Shown here piece by piece: positions 53,389 to 60,852 of a stretch of 64,000 nucleotides of DNA (the stretch's first letter is position 1; each line of letters begins with the position of its first letter). The notes under the pieces are model-generated. The model searched no databases, was not told the origin of the DNA, and saw only the letters and a program-made list of their open reading frames with translations. The DNA is from Dyadobacter endophyticus. Its GTDB lineage: Bacteria; Bacteroidota; Bacteroidia; Cytophagales; Spirosomataceae. Both the position numbers and the translations under genes were made by a program. The stretch is taken from the NCBI RefSeq assembly GCF_014641595.1, contig NZ_BMIA01000001.1, positions 2,604,426-2,668,425 on the forward strand. The letters are read 5' to 3'.

Positions 53389-54327
53389 TCAGCTATTAGT
53401 TTGTTTTAACAATTCATATACCCCCAATATTCCCGCATGCTCCGGGCGCACGGCGGCGACGAGCGCTACGTCGGCCGGAGTGATCCAGGCGTGTTTATCG
53501 ATCATTTGCCTGATGTATGGTAAAATAATATGGCTGCTTTTCATGATCCCGCCTCCCACTATTACTTTCGCGGGGTCGTAGGCGTGGATCAGATTGATCA
53601 CACATAACGACCATACTTTCAGGCAGCGGTCTCTCAGCTTCGCGGCAAGCGGGTCACCTTCTTCCGCCAATTCAAAAAGGGCTTTAAAATCAATCAGATC
53701 CAACCCTGCCAGCTTGCTTGCCGAAAAATCGGGAGATGCCTCTGCGATCCGTTTCAGTGCCCAGGTCGAGCCCTCGCTTTCCACACAGCCGATATTCCCG
53801 CAGTTGCAAACCGCTCCATCGACATTGATCGTCATGTGCCCCCCGAGGTTGCCGCCGAGAAAGTTCTTCCCGCGCAGCGGCGCGCCATTCACGAGTGCGC
53901 CTGTGCCCACGCCCGTACCGAGCGTGACCAGCACGAGATCGGTGCTACCCACACCCGCCCCATGCTTCCACTCCCCGATCAGCGCCGCCCTCGCATCGTT
54001 CTCCACCACAGCCGGTACTCCGAAATGCCTGTTTGCCCACGCACGAAGGTCTGTGTTTTCGGCCCCGGGATATTTCACATACCGGGATAAAATGGTCCCC
54101 TGGTAAAAATTGACAATACCGGGGAACGCAAAGCCCATACCCGTAACCCGGTAGTCGCGGCGGGCCAGCAACCGATGGATCTCCGCACCTACCTCATTCA
54201 GCCTGTATTCAAAATCCTGCTCGGCTGCCGCCTCCATATTAAGGTCTTCCAGAATTTCGCCATCACCGACCAGTCCGATCTTAATCCGGGTGCCACCAAA
54301 ATCTATACCGACAAAGACTTCTTTCAT
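53389..54327 (-). CDS. ROK-family sugar kinase
   Basis: 312 residues. ATP-binding N-terminal motif GIDFGGTRIKIGLV, ENDARAALIGEWKHGAG, LVTLGTGVGTGALVNG, and the ROK zinc motif GHMTINVDGAVCNCGNIGC(VE). No DNA-binding domain, so a kinase and not an Nag/Xyl repressor. Likely substrate mannose or glucose, given the adjacent mannose-6-phosphate isomerase (2 bp) and sugar transporter. Cytosolic. Confidence 0.9.
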   Translation of the reverse strand: MKEVFVGIDFGGTRIKIGLVGDGEILEDLNMEAAAEQDFEYRLNEVGAEIHRLLARRDYRVTGMGFAFPGIVNFYQGTILSRYVKYPGAENTDLRAWANRHFGVPAVVENDARAALIGEWKHGAGVGSTDLVLVTLGTGVGTGALVNGAPLRGKNFLGGNLGGHMTINVDGAVCNCGNIGCVESEGSTWALKRIAEASPDFSASKLAGLDLIDFKALFELAEEGDPLAAKLRDRCLKVWSLCVINLIHAYDPAKVIVGGGIMKSSHIILPYIRQMIDKHAWITPADVALVAAVRPEHAGILGVYELLKQTNS

Positions 54328-54358
54328 TAGAAAATGTTTTAATACTTCAAGCTTCTTC

Positions 54359-55576
54359 CTATTCCGCCCTTCCTGGCTGGCTGTCTGAACGTGACTTGAA
54401 TTTCACACGTACAAACCGCGGACGATACATATTAGGTTGCTTTTCCAATATTTCAAAAAACTTGAAAGTGTTTACATTATAGGAGATCAGCAATTCTCCC
54501 GGCGCCGACAATGCGGGATGCGCTTTGGCATTGTAGGTAAACAAATCGGGATCCTTTATGTCGGCCGAAGTCTTGTAAAGAACGATCCGCGGGCCGAAAG
54601 GTCCCACGGGCGTAGGTCCTACCTGCATGCAGATATCGGAAAACAACCCTCCCAACTGGTATACCAATGCATACTTACCGGGAGCCAGCAAACTAACACT
54701 CAATTCATTGGAGACAGAATCAGCCAATGTAGCTACCGATTTCACGTCTTTGGTCCATCCTGTACCATTCCAGAACTCCCATTCATTAAACGCTGTCACC
54801 CTAGCCGGCGTTACCCGAGCCGACACGAGCTTTTTATCGGCTCCTTTGGTCCCATACACATATACGAAGCCGTCAGGACCGGCCTGCTCCGCCGAGCTGC
54901 TATTGTTGAACACCGCCGAACCGAATGAGATCGTCTCTCCTCCGCTTTTATAGTCATTGAAAGGCAGGTCGAATTGCTGCTGGTCCGTGTAGGGAAAATG
55001 GCTTCCCGCGGGAATGCGTATCAACGAATTGCCGGTCTCTTTGAACGGGAGCGCCGAATTATCATGTGTATTGGTGATTTGATAACTAAAAATAAACAGG
55101 TCTTTGCCTGCATCGCGATTCACAAAACCGTCGCCGAGCCAGAAGTATGTGTCCTTATCCGGCTTGTGTGCGTTGGGTCTGAATATCGCCCGGTAATGCC
55201 CTGCCTCTCCTGCCATTCTGAATGTCAGCCCGGTGGAATCGGGCTTTTTGCCTTTCAGTACTGCTACCGAATTGTTGACCAGCGAGAAACCCGGTTTCAG
55301 TTTGTTTCCTTCAATTTGGCCAATCATGGTATCGCTGAACAGAAAGAGCACGCTGTCTTGCTGCTCGTAATCACTGCCGGAAAATGGGATCGCAAAAATT
55401 CCGTCGCCGCCGAACCACCCCGATTTCCTGACGAATAAGTCGGACCATTCCGGGGCAGGCGCTGCCGTAAATTCATGCTCATCCACATCCAGCCCACTCG
55501 TCGGCTCGTTACGGTCGGACGACCGTGTGCCGCATGAGAAACTGGCGAACAAGAACAACAGAGCGTAGTATTTCAT
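54359..55576 (-). CDS. DUF4185/DUF5005-like propeller lipoprotein (putative glycan hydrolase)
   Basis: 405 residues, lipobox ASFSC (Cys15). Beta-rich with propeller-like motifs: WFGGDGIFAIPFSGSD, VLFLFSDTMIGQI, FWLGDGFV and LLISYNVNTFKFFEI. This resembles DUF4185/DUF5005 proteins related to five-bladed GH43-like propellers. Catalytic acids cannot be assigned. It lies in the mannoside-type operon between the MFS transporter (108 bp upstream) and the ROK kinase (31 bp downstream). Confidence 0.75.
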   Translation of the reverse strand: MKYYALLFLFASFSCGTRSSDRNEPTSGLDVDEHEFTAAPAPEWSDLFVRKSGWFGGDGIFAIPFSGSDYEQQDSVLFLFSDTMIGQIEGNKLKPGFSLVNNSVAVLKGKKPDSTGLTFRMAGEAGHYRAIFRPNAHKPDKDTYFWLGDGFVNRDAGKDLFIFSYQITNTHDNSALPFKETGNSLIRIPAGSHFPYTDQQQFDLPFNDYKSGGETISFGSAVFNNSSSAEQAGPDGFVYVYGTKGADKKLVSARVTPARVTAFNEWEFWNGTGWTKDVKSVATLADSVSNELSVSLLAPGKYALVYQLGGLFSDICMQVGPTPVGPFGPRIVLYKTSADIKDPDLFTYNAKAHPALSAPGELLISYNVNTFKFFEILEKQPNMYRPRFVRVKFKSRSDSQPGRAE

Positions 55577-55616
55577 CCCGGTTTACGATTATTTTATAAA
55601 TATATTCAATATGTAT

Positions 55617-55632
55617 ATATGTATAAACATTC
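55617..55632 (-). promoter_or_regulatory. Degenerate ATATGT operator copy
   Basis: ATATGTATAAACATTC matches 13 of 16 positions of the susC palindrome, 40 bp upstream of the DUF4185-like gene. The embedded -7 box is imperfect and no -33 TTG lies at the right distance, so this may be an internal site with no promoter of its own. Confidence 0.35.
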
Positions 55633-55684
55633 AAGCGGATATTCTTTCAAAAAACAGGTTCGCTCCGTACAGGTAGCTGCTCAA

Positions 55685-57091
55685 CTAGCTCTCGACATGA
55701 TTATGGGCTTTACTGGTAGTCAAAAGTTGTTCTATTTCCTCCAACCTTTTTCCTTTGGTTTCAAACAAATTCTTCCTCGCGTACAGGTACGAGCAGATGC
55801 AAAAGAAAGAGAACACGAAGAATGTGTTGGCAATTCCTAAATCGTCGCGCATGATTGGAAAAAGCAGGTTCACGATCCAGTCGGATACCCACATCGTCAT
55901 GATACAAATCGACAACGCCCTTCCCCGGATATGCATCGGAAAGACTTCCGTGGCAATCACAAACTTCAACGGACCGAGCGAGAATGCGAAAAAGAGCAGG
56001 AACAATATGATACACAGCAGCATTCCCCAACCATTGACCCCATACATAAAACAGAGGCCGGTCAATGCCAACGCTATTGCGGCCCAGAATGACCCGACCA
56101 GATAAAGCGACCGCCTGCCCCACGTATCGACCTTCCAGATGGCGATGAGGGTGAACAGCATACTCGCTGTTCCCAGGATCACCTGGTACAGCAATGCATC
56201 GCTGGTAACTATTCCCGCAGATTTCAAAATGGTTGGCCCGTAAAAAATCACCCCGTTAATCCCGCTGAACTGCGATAGCGCCGTCAAAGTCATCGTCATC
56301 ACCAGTAAGCCTCTGAAAGGAAAACGCGTCAGTTCCTTTAAGCCGCCCGACTTCTGCGAAGCGACCTGTTTTATTGCCTCCAATTCGGAACGCGCCGTTT
56401 CCTCACCGCTTATCTTTTCCAGGATTTCCAATGCCTCCTGGTTTCGGCCGTTGCCTGCCAGCCACCGCGGGCTTTCGGGCACGATCGTGAGCAGCACACA
56501 AAATAGCGACGCGGGGATGACACTCACAAAAAACATCCCACGCCATACCTGCTGTTCGAAAAGCCAATGGAACAAACCGTCGCCGACTTCCTGATGTGCT
56601 GCTGCGTGGCGCTGCAAAAACATATTACTCGTGTAAGCAGCCAGTACGCCAATGGTGATGGCCAGCTGATAGAAAGTCACCAATCCACCCCGCTTGTCCG
56701 CCGGAGCGATTTCGGAAATATAGAGGGGCGACACATTGGAAGCTACCCCCACGCCCACCCCAGCGAGTATCCTGAATACAATCAAAATTACATAAGTGCC
56801 GGATAAAGAAAAACCAACAGCGCTGACCAGGAACAGGGAAGCGGCTACAAAGAGGACCTTTTTCCTCCCTATCTTATCGGCCAGGTAGCCAGAGAATGCG
56901 ACCCCGACAATGCACCCCAACAGCGCAAACGAAACAAACAACCCTTCCTCAGCGGCCGATAAGCCATATTGCGCCCTGACAGGCTCGATAATGCCGCTTA
57001 CCACAGCCATATCGAACCCAAATAGAAAGCCTCCCAATGCGGCGATGAGCGTGATAAGGGAGATAAAGTGTTTTACTTGTTTTGTTTGCAA
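55685..57091 (-). CDS. Sugar porter family MFS transporter
   Basis: 468 residues, 12 hydrophobic helices. Family signatures: GFLFGFDMAVVSG in TM1, GYLADKIGRKKVLF between TM2 and TM3, RILAGVGVGVASNVSPLYIS, PESPRWLAGNGRNQEA, QFSGINGVIFYGP and TEVFPMHIRGRA. These fit XylE/GLUT-like proton-hexose symporters. It brings released monosaccharide into the cytosol for the ROK kinase. First gene of the MFS-DUF4185-ROK-isomerase-GH38-GntR block. Confidence 0.93.
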   Translation of the reverse strand: MQTKQVKHFISLITLIAALGGFLFGFDMAVVSGIIEPVRAQYGLSAAEEGLFVSFALLGCIVGVAFSGYLADKIGRKKVLFVAASLFLVSAVGFSLSGTYVILIVFRILAGVGVGVASNVSPLYISEIAPADKRGGLVTFYQLAITIGVLAAYTSNMFLQRHAAAHQEVGDGLFHWLFEQQVWRGMFFVSVIPASLFCVLLTIVPESPRWLAGNGRNQEALEILEKISGEETARSELEAIKQVASQKSGGLKELTRFPFRGLLVMTMTLTALSQFSGINGVIFYGPTILKSAGIVTSDALLYQVILGTASMLFTLIAIWKVDTWGRRSLYLVGSFWAAIALALTGLCFMYGVNGWGMLLCIILFLLFFAFSLGPLKFVIATEVFPMHIRGRALSICIMTMWVSDWIVNLLFPIMRDDLGIANTFFVFSFFCICSYLYARKNLFETKGKRLEEIEQLLTTSKAHNHVES

Positions 57092-57235
57092 AGCGTTGTT
57101 AGTTTAACGTCAAAGACGAATGCTACCCCAAGTCTAATGAGTCCGGCCCGCAGTACTGAACGCCAGACTATAAACGTGGCACCTCGGATGCCAACATTTA
57201 CGGGCAATACTGGTCGTTCCCGGCCATTCAACTGA

Positions 57236-57272
57236 ATATGTACAAATGTATGTACATAAAGCACAAATACAA
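57236..57272 (-). promoter_or_regulatory. Promoter/operator of the MFS transporter operon
   Basis: Minus-strand TTG (57272-57270), 19 bp, TACATTTG (57250-57243). The plus-strand stretch ATATGTACAAATGTAT (57236-57251) matches the susC operator at 14 of 16 positions. A wider inverted repeat TATGTAC (57237-57243) / GTACATA (57252-57258) is centred on it. The transcript would have a leader of about 145 nt. Confidence 0.58.
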
Positions 57273-57352
57273 AAATATTTTAAATAAAAACTGGTTTATT
57301 ACTAAATACGGTATCCGCGTGTTTCAGGACCGGCGTGGTTGCTGCCAACGAA

Positions 57353-57390
57353 ATCGCCCCGCTGTTGCTTTATGACAATAGCGGGGCGAT
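57353..57390 (-). terminator. Hairpin downstream of the small lipoprotein gene
   Basis: Perfect 11-bp arms ATCGCCCCGCT (57353-57363) and AGCGGGGCGAT (57380-57390), 22 bp after the lipoprotein stop. The minus-strand U tract is short (TTTCG), so termination may be partial. Confidence 0.65.
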
Positions 57391-57412
57391 GAGTTTTATT
57401 GACGGAGTCAGA

Positions 57413-57823
57413 TCAGACGTCCTGATAAATCAGTCTTTCGCCATAAACGATCGTTCCATTACTCAGAATAGCATAAGCCCGGAAGGACACGTTATTAGTG
57501 CAAATCTTGGAGTTCTTGTTTTTCACACCCGTAGTAAAAGGCGGATCAAAGACCAATTTGGTATGGGTTCCTACTGATGGTGTTTCCGAAGAATTTCCGC
57601 CGAAACCGGTACCTGCCACCACCATGCCGAACTCTGTTATGGGGATGTTGCCCGTATCGACCAAATTGAAGTTAAAAGCAACTTCACATCTTACTGCACC
57701 CGGGGACACCTGAAGTGTAACCAGCGAAGGCGGTACTTCTGGAATCTGATGATCCTGACAGGAGTAGCTAAAAAGGAAAAGGGACAAAAAGACCATCCCG
57801 AAAACGGATAAACGTCTGGTCAT
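57413..57823 (-). CDS. Small lipoprotein of unknown function
   Basis: 136 residues. Hydrophobic N-terminus and lipobox LFSYSC (Cys22) give an exported lipoprotein. The rest is beta-rich, resembling an Ig/Fn3-like domain (TLQVSPGAVRCEVAFNFNLV, SFRAYAILSNGTIVYGERLI), with Cys residues at about 46 and 108 that could form a disulfide. No family recognised. It stands alone, followed by a hairpin, between the sugar-transporter promoter and a plus-strand operon. Confidence 0.75.
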   Translation of the reverse strand: MTRRLSVFGMVFLSLFLFSYSCQDHQIPEVPPSLVTLQVSPGAVRCEVAFNFNLVDTGNIPITEFGMVVAGTGFGGNSSETPSVGTHTKLVFDPPFTTGVKNKNSKICTNNVSFRAYAILSNGTIVYGERLIYQDV

Positions 57824-57934
57824 AGCGATTCAAAGTTTAGGGTAAGTGCATACAAATGTTACAAATTAATCTTTGAATAAACAAATTAACGGTGGCCGAT
57901 ACTTAGTATTCGGCCTGCTGGTCTTTTTTCGAGC

Positions 57935-57972
57935 AAAAACATACCAACTAGTATGTTTTTGATTTACCTTTG
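57935..57972 (+). promoter_or_regulatory. TetR-type operator and -7 box of the small membrane-protein operon
   Basis: Perfect inverted repeat AAAAACATAC (57935-57944) - caacta - GTATGTTTTT (57951-57960). A -7 box TACCTTTG follows at 57965-57972, 20 bp before the ATG. The operator occupies the -33/-7 spacer, typical of repression by blocking polymerase. No TTG is found 19-21 bp upstream, so the promoter may need no -33 or be weak. The likely binder is the TetR protein encoded third in this operon. Confidence 0.6.
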
Positions 57973-57991
57973 CCCCATAACCTCATCAGCA

Positions 57992-58450
57992 ATGTATCAA
58001 ACACTTCTTATTTTACATTCCCTCACCAGATGGCTGGTACTGGCAAGCCTCGTCTACACGATTATCATCAGTTGGAAGGGATACCGGACAAACCGGGCAT
58101 TTTCGGGCCCGGACAACGCCGCCAGGCACGTTACAGCGACGATAGCCCACATTCAGCTATTACTTGGCCTGTATCTGTACATGATTAGTCCGATTGTGAA
58201 ACTTGCACCGGTGGAAGGCTCGGGTATCGCAGGCGAGCCCCTATTTTTCCGCCTCGTACACATCGCTCTAATGGTGGTCGCCATTGTCATTATCACAATC
58301 GGCTCGGCGCGTGCCAGGCGAACAGGTACCGACAAGTCGAAATACAGGACCATGCTTGTGTGGTTTTCGGTTGCCTTGCTGATCATTCTGATCGCCATTC
58401 CCTGGCCCTTTTCGCCGCTCGCCCAAAGACCGTATTTCAGATCATTTTAA
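57992..58450 (+). CDS. Small four-helix membrane protein
   Basis: 152 residues from ATG 57992 (MYQTLLILHSLTRWLVLASL). Four hydrophobic helices with conserved-looking HSLTRW, HIQLLLGLYLYM and RLVHIALMV. His residues in helices recall cytochrome-b-like membrane proteins, but haem binding is speculative. Followed after 11 bp by a DUF3817 gene. The in-frame ATG 39 bp upstream lies inside the promoter region and was not used. Confidence 0.8.
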   Translation: MYQTLLILHSLTRWLVLASLVYTIIISWKGYRTNRAFSGPDNAARHVTATIAHIQLLLGLYLYMISPIVKLAPVEGSGIAGEPLFFRLVHIALMVVAIVIITIGSARARRTGTDKSKYRTMLVWFSVALLIILIAIPWPFSPLAQRPYFRSF

Positions 58451-58461
58451 TTTCATTACCC

Positions 58462-58809
58462 ATGCTGAATTTGTTCAAAACGCCCATCGGCCGTCTGAGA
58501 ATCATCGGATTCTTAGAGGGTATCTCCCTGATCCTGCTGGTATTTGTGGCCATGCCATTCAAATACCTCGGCGGCCAGCCAATGCTCGTAAAATTGATCG
58601 GGCCTGTTCACGGACTACTTTTTACGCTGTTTGTCTTTACTACATTAAGCGTAGGCGTGGCTTATCGCTGGAAATTTTCGGAAACCTCGTGGAAAGTACT
58701 CTTGGCCTGCATCGTTCCTTTTGGTACATTTTACATTGATAGAACGATTCTGAAACCGCAGGAGGCTATATTGAAGGAGCCGGCCGATGTCGATGCCAAA
58801 TGCCATTAA
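58462..58809 (+). CDS. DUF3817-family membrane protein
   Basis: 115 residues from ATG 58462 (MLNLFKTPIGRLRIIGFLEG). Three helices with the DUF3817 signature pieces EGISLILLVFVAMPFKYLGG, GPVHGLLFTLFVF and VPFGTFYIDRTIL. Function unknown; the family is often next to small TetR-regulated membrane-protein genes in Bacteroidota. It is between the four-helix protein (11 bp) and the TetR regulator (12 bp). Confidence 0.87.
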   Translation: MLNLFKTPIGRLRIIGFLEGISLILLVFVAMPFKYLGGQPMLVKLIGPVHGLLFTLFVFTTLSVGVAYRWKFSETSWKVLLACIVPFGTFYIDRTILKPQEAILKEPADVDAKCH

Positions 58810-58821
58810 GCACATTGATCT

Positions 58822-59412
58822 ATGAAAAAAGCGGAAGCTACGCGACTGAACATTCTGGAAAAGGCATTTGAGCTGATCTACGTCAAAGGCTACCAGACCA
58901 CCAGTGTCGACGATATTATCGCCACTACCGAAGTGACCAAAGGTGCCTTTTACTATCATTTCAAAAACAAAGATGAAATGGGCGTAGCCATTATCAATGA
59001 GCTTTTGAAGCCTTCATTGACAACCAGCTTCATCGACCCCCTGCTGAATGATAGCGACCCCCTGGACGCCATCTACAATCTGATACATAACCTTTTGATC
59101 GATAACGAGTTTCTTAAAGTAGAATATGGGTGCCCGGCTTCCAACCTGACCCACGAAATGACGCCGTGGAATGCCGACTTCCACCATGCATTAAACGACC
59201 TCACCCAACAATGGATAAAGACAATGGCAGGTGCCATTGAAAACGGGAAGAGGAACGGACATGTACGCACAAATGTAGACCCCTTGCAGGCGACCATGTT
59301 TGTCATGTCAGGATATTGGGGGATACGCAACTTCGGGAAGCTCGAAAACAGCAAGAAAGTATATTTCCCGTTTTTAAAGGAGCTCAGAAATTACCTGGAT
59401 TCTTTGCGGTAA
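58822..59412 (+). CDS. TetR/AcrR-family transcriptional regulator
   Basis: 196 residues. N-terminal TetR helix-turn-helix (ILEKAFELIYVKGYQTTSVD, then TKGAFYYHFKNKDEMG) and an all-helical ligand domain with VEYGCPASNLTHEM, as in the TetR_C_6/LmrA-like group. Third gene of the operon whose promoter holds a perfect palindrome, so it is likely autorepressed. Ligand unknown. Its 3' end overlaps the convergent HxlR gene by 29 bp. Confidence 0.9.
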   Translation: MKKAEATRLNILEKAFELIYVKGYQTTSVDDIIATTEVTKGAFYYHFKNKDEMGVAIINELLKPSLTTSFIDPLLNDSDPLDAIYNLIHNLLIDNEFLKVEYGCPASNLTHEMTPWNADFHHALNDLTQQWIKTMAGAIENGKRNGHVRTNVDPLQATMFVMSGYWGIRNFGKLENSKKVYFPFLKELRNYLDSLR

Positions 59413-59773
59413 CAAATTCACCTTTTTCCGCGGCGATCTGATTCCCCCATCCAAGAATGGCATCCAGCACGGGCGTGAAAGACCTCCCGAAGTCTGTCAG
59501 GCTGTAAACAACTTTAATAGGCGGCTTTTCCCCGAACACTTGCCGTAAAATCAGGCCATCCTCCTCCAATTGCTTCAACTGGAGGCTCAACGTCCTTTCC
59601 GTAACACCAGGCAGCTCCTTCCTCAGCGCGCTGTACCGCTTGGGGCCGTCCTTCAAATGGTAGAGCATAACCACTTTCCATTTTCCGCCAACCAAATCCA
59701 TTGCTACACTCACCGTGCAAGGGTATAGCTTGTTATTGACCTTTACAAAATCACCTTCACATTCTATTCCCAT
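59384..59773 (-). CDS. HxlR-family transcriptional regulator
   Basis: 129 residues from ATG 59773. Winged helix with AMDLVGGKWKVVMLYHLKDG, KRYSALRKELPGVTERTLSL and the beta-wing KVVYSLTDFG. Cys19 (LYPCTVSVAM) is in the position where YodB/HxlR regulators sense electrophiles or quinones (Cys5 is also present). It is divergent from an NmrA-like oxidoreductase gene and probably represses it, with release on thiol stress (inference). An in-frame GTG one codon upstream is a less likely start. Confidence 0.9.
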   Translation of the reverse strand: MGIECEGDFVKVNNKLYPCTVSVAMDLVGGKWKVVMLYHLKDGPKRYSALRKELPGVTERTLSLQLKQLEEDGLILRQVFGEKPPIKVVYSLTDFGRSFTPVLDAILGWGNQIAAEKGEFVTAKNPGNF

Positions 59774-59793
59774 CACATGTCGTTTTGAAGCAC

Positions 59794-59863
59794 CTATCCA
59801 AATGGATAGTTATTGCAAAGTTATTGGACTATAAATAGTTTTGCAACTATAATTTTTATAGTT
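59794..59863. promoter_or_regulatory. Interleaved divergent promoters with three HxlR-type palindromes
   Basis: Plus strand: TTG (59813-59815), 20 bp, TAGTTTTG (59836-59843). Minus strand: TTG (59846-59844), 20 bp, TAACTTTG (59823-59816). The two promoters occupy the same 34 bp. Palindromes: CTATCCAAATGGATAG (59794-59809), ACTATAAATAGT (59828-59839) and AACTATAATTTTTATAGTT (59845-59863), all built on CTAT/ATAG half-sites like those of YodB/HxlR proteins. Binding would silence both genes. Confidence 0.7.
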
Positions 59864-59883
59864 AAAAAACTTCACCAGAAAGC

Positions 59884-60852
59884 ATGAAATATCAGGATAA
59901 ACCACTCATTACTATCGTCGGCGTTTTGGGCAAGCAGGGGCGCAGTGTTGCGCACACCCTGTTGGCAAGCGGGCGTTATCGTGTCCGCGGCATTACCCGC
60001 AGGATTGATTCGCCCGAAGCGCTTGGCCTGGCAGCGCAGGGAATGGAACTCGTGAGTCTTCCACTAGCCCCGGGACACAAAAAAGAATTCGAAAACGCAT
60101 TCCGTGGTTCGGATGGCGTGTTCCTGCTGACGCCCAACATCGCCCCGCCGGCAAGTCACGAGTTCGAGCTGGGTAAAGAACTGGCGAATGCGGCCGTTGA
60201 CGCAGGCGTAGGACACATTATCTTTAGCAGCCTGGAAAATGTCGACAAAATCAGCGGCGGAAAAATGTTTGCCCCTCATTTTACCGACAAGGCCAGGATC
60301 GAAGAATATATCCGGAATTTACCGGTCGTAAGCTCGTTTATATACATGGCTTTCTTTTACACCAACCTGATTGAATTTTATACTCCCACCATCAAAGGAG
60401 ACTCGCTCGTATTCCCGATCTATTTACCGAGGGATTTCCAGGCACCATTTGTTGATCCGCTCACCGCGACCGGGCCTGCCGTTCTGGAGATTTTCTCGAA
60501 TCCGGATGAATATGCGGGTAAATCGTTGCCGGTAATCGGCGACTTCATTTCTCCACAGGAAATGGTCGATACTTTCACGCGGGTCACAGGCAAAAAGGCC
60601 GAATACAGTTCCGCATTTACCCGCGAAGAACTTCTTCTTCATTTCCCGGAATTCGGCTCCAATGAGACACTGGTGCGGGAGATTTCGGGAATGGTGGCGT
60701 ATGCCGTTGATTATGGCTATTTCGGTCAGGATCGCGACCTGCTATGGAGCCGGCGCATCGACCCGGACACGCTAAGCTGGGAACAATTTCTGCGAAATAC
60801 GGGATGGAGCGGTGAAAAATCTCTGTCCCCTATTCGCTCTTCAAACTCTTGA
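59884..60852 (+). CDS. NmrA-family NAD(P)-binding oxidoreductase
   Basis: 322 residues, atypical SDR. Nucleotide-binding Gly13-x-x-Gly16-x-x-Gly19 (TIVGVLGKQGRSV), GSDGVFLLTPNI, HIIFSSLENVDK, and a C-terminal substrate region (ISPQEMVDTFTRVTGKKAEY). NmrA-like proteins include quinone reductases and redox sensors. Divergent from an HxlR regulator, a classical pairing for quinone/aldehyde response. Its last 23 bp overlap the convergent permease gene. Confidence 0.87.
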   Translation: MKYQDKPLITIVGVLGKQGRSVAHTLLASGRYRVRGITRRIDSPEALGLAAQGMELVSLPLAPGHKKEFENAFRGSDGVFLLTPNIAPPASHEFELGKELANAAVDAGVGHIIFSSLENVDKISGGKMFAPHFTDKARIEEYIRNLPVVSSFIYMAFFYTNLIEFYTPTIKGDSLVFPIYLPRDFQAPFVDPLTATGPAVLEIFSNPDEYAGKSLPVIGDFISPQEMVDTFTRVTGKKAEYSSAFTREELLLHFPEFGSNETLVREISGMVAYAVDYGYFGQDRDLLWSRRIDPDTLSWEQFLRNTGWSGEKSLSPIRSSNS

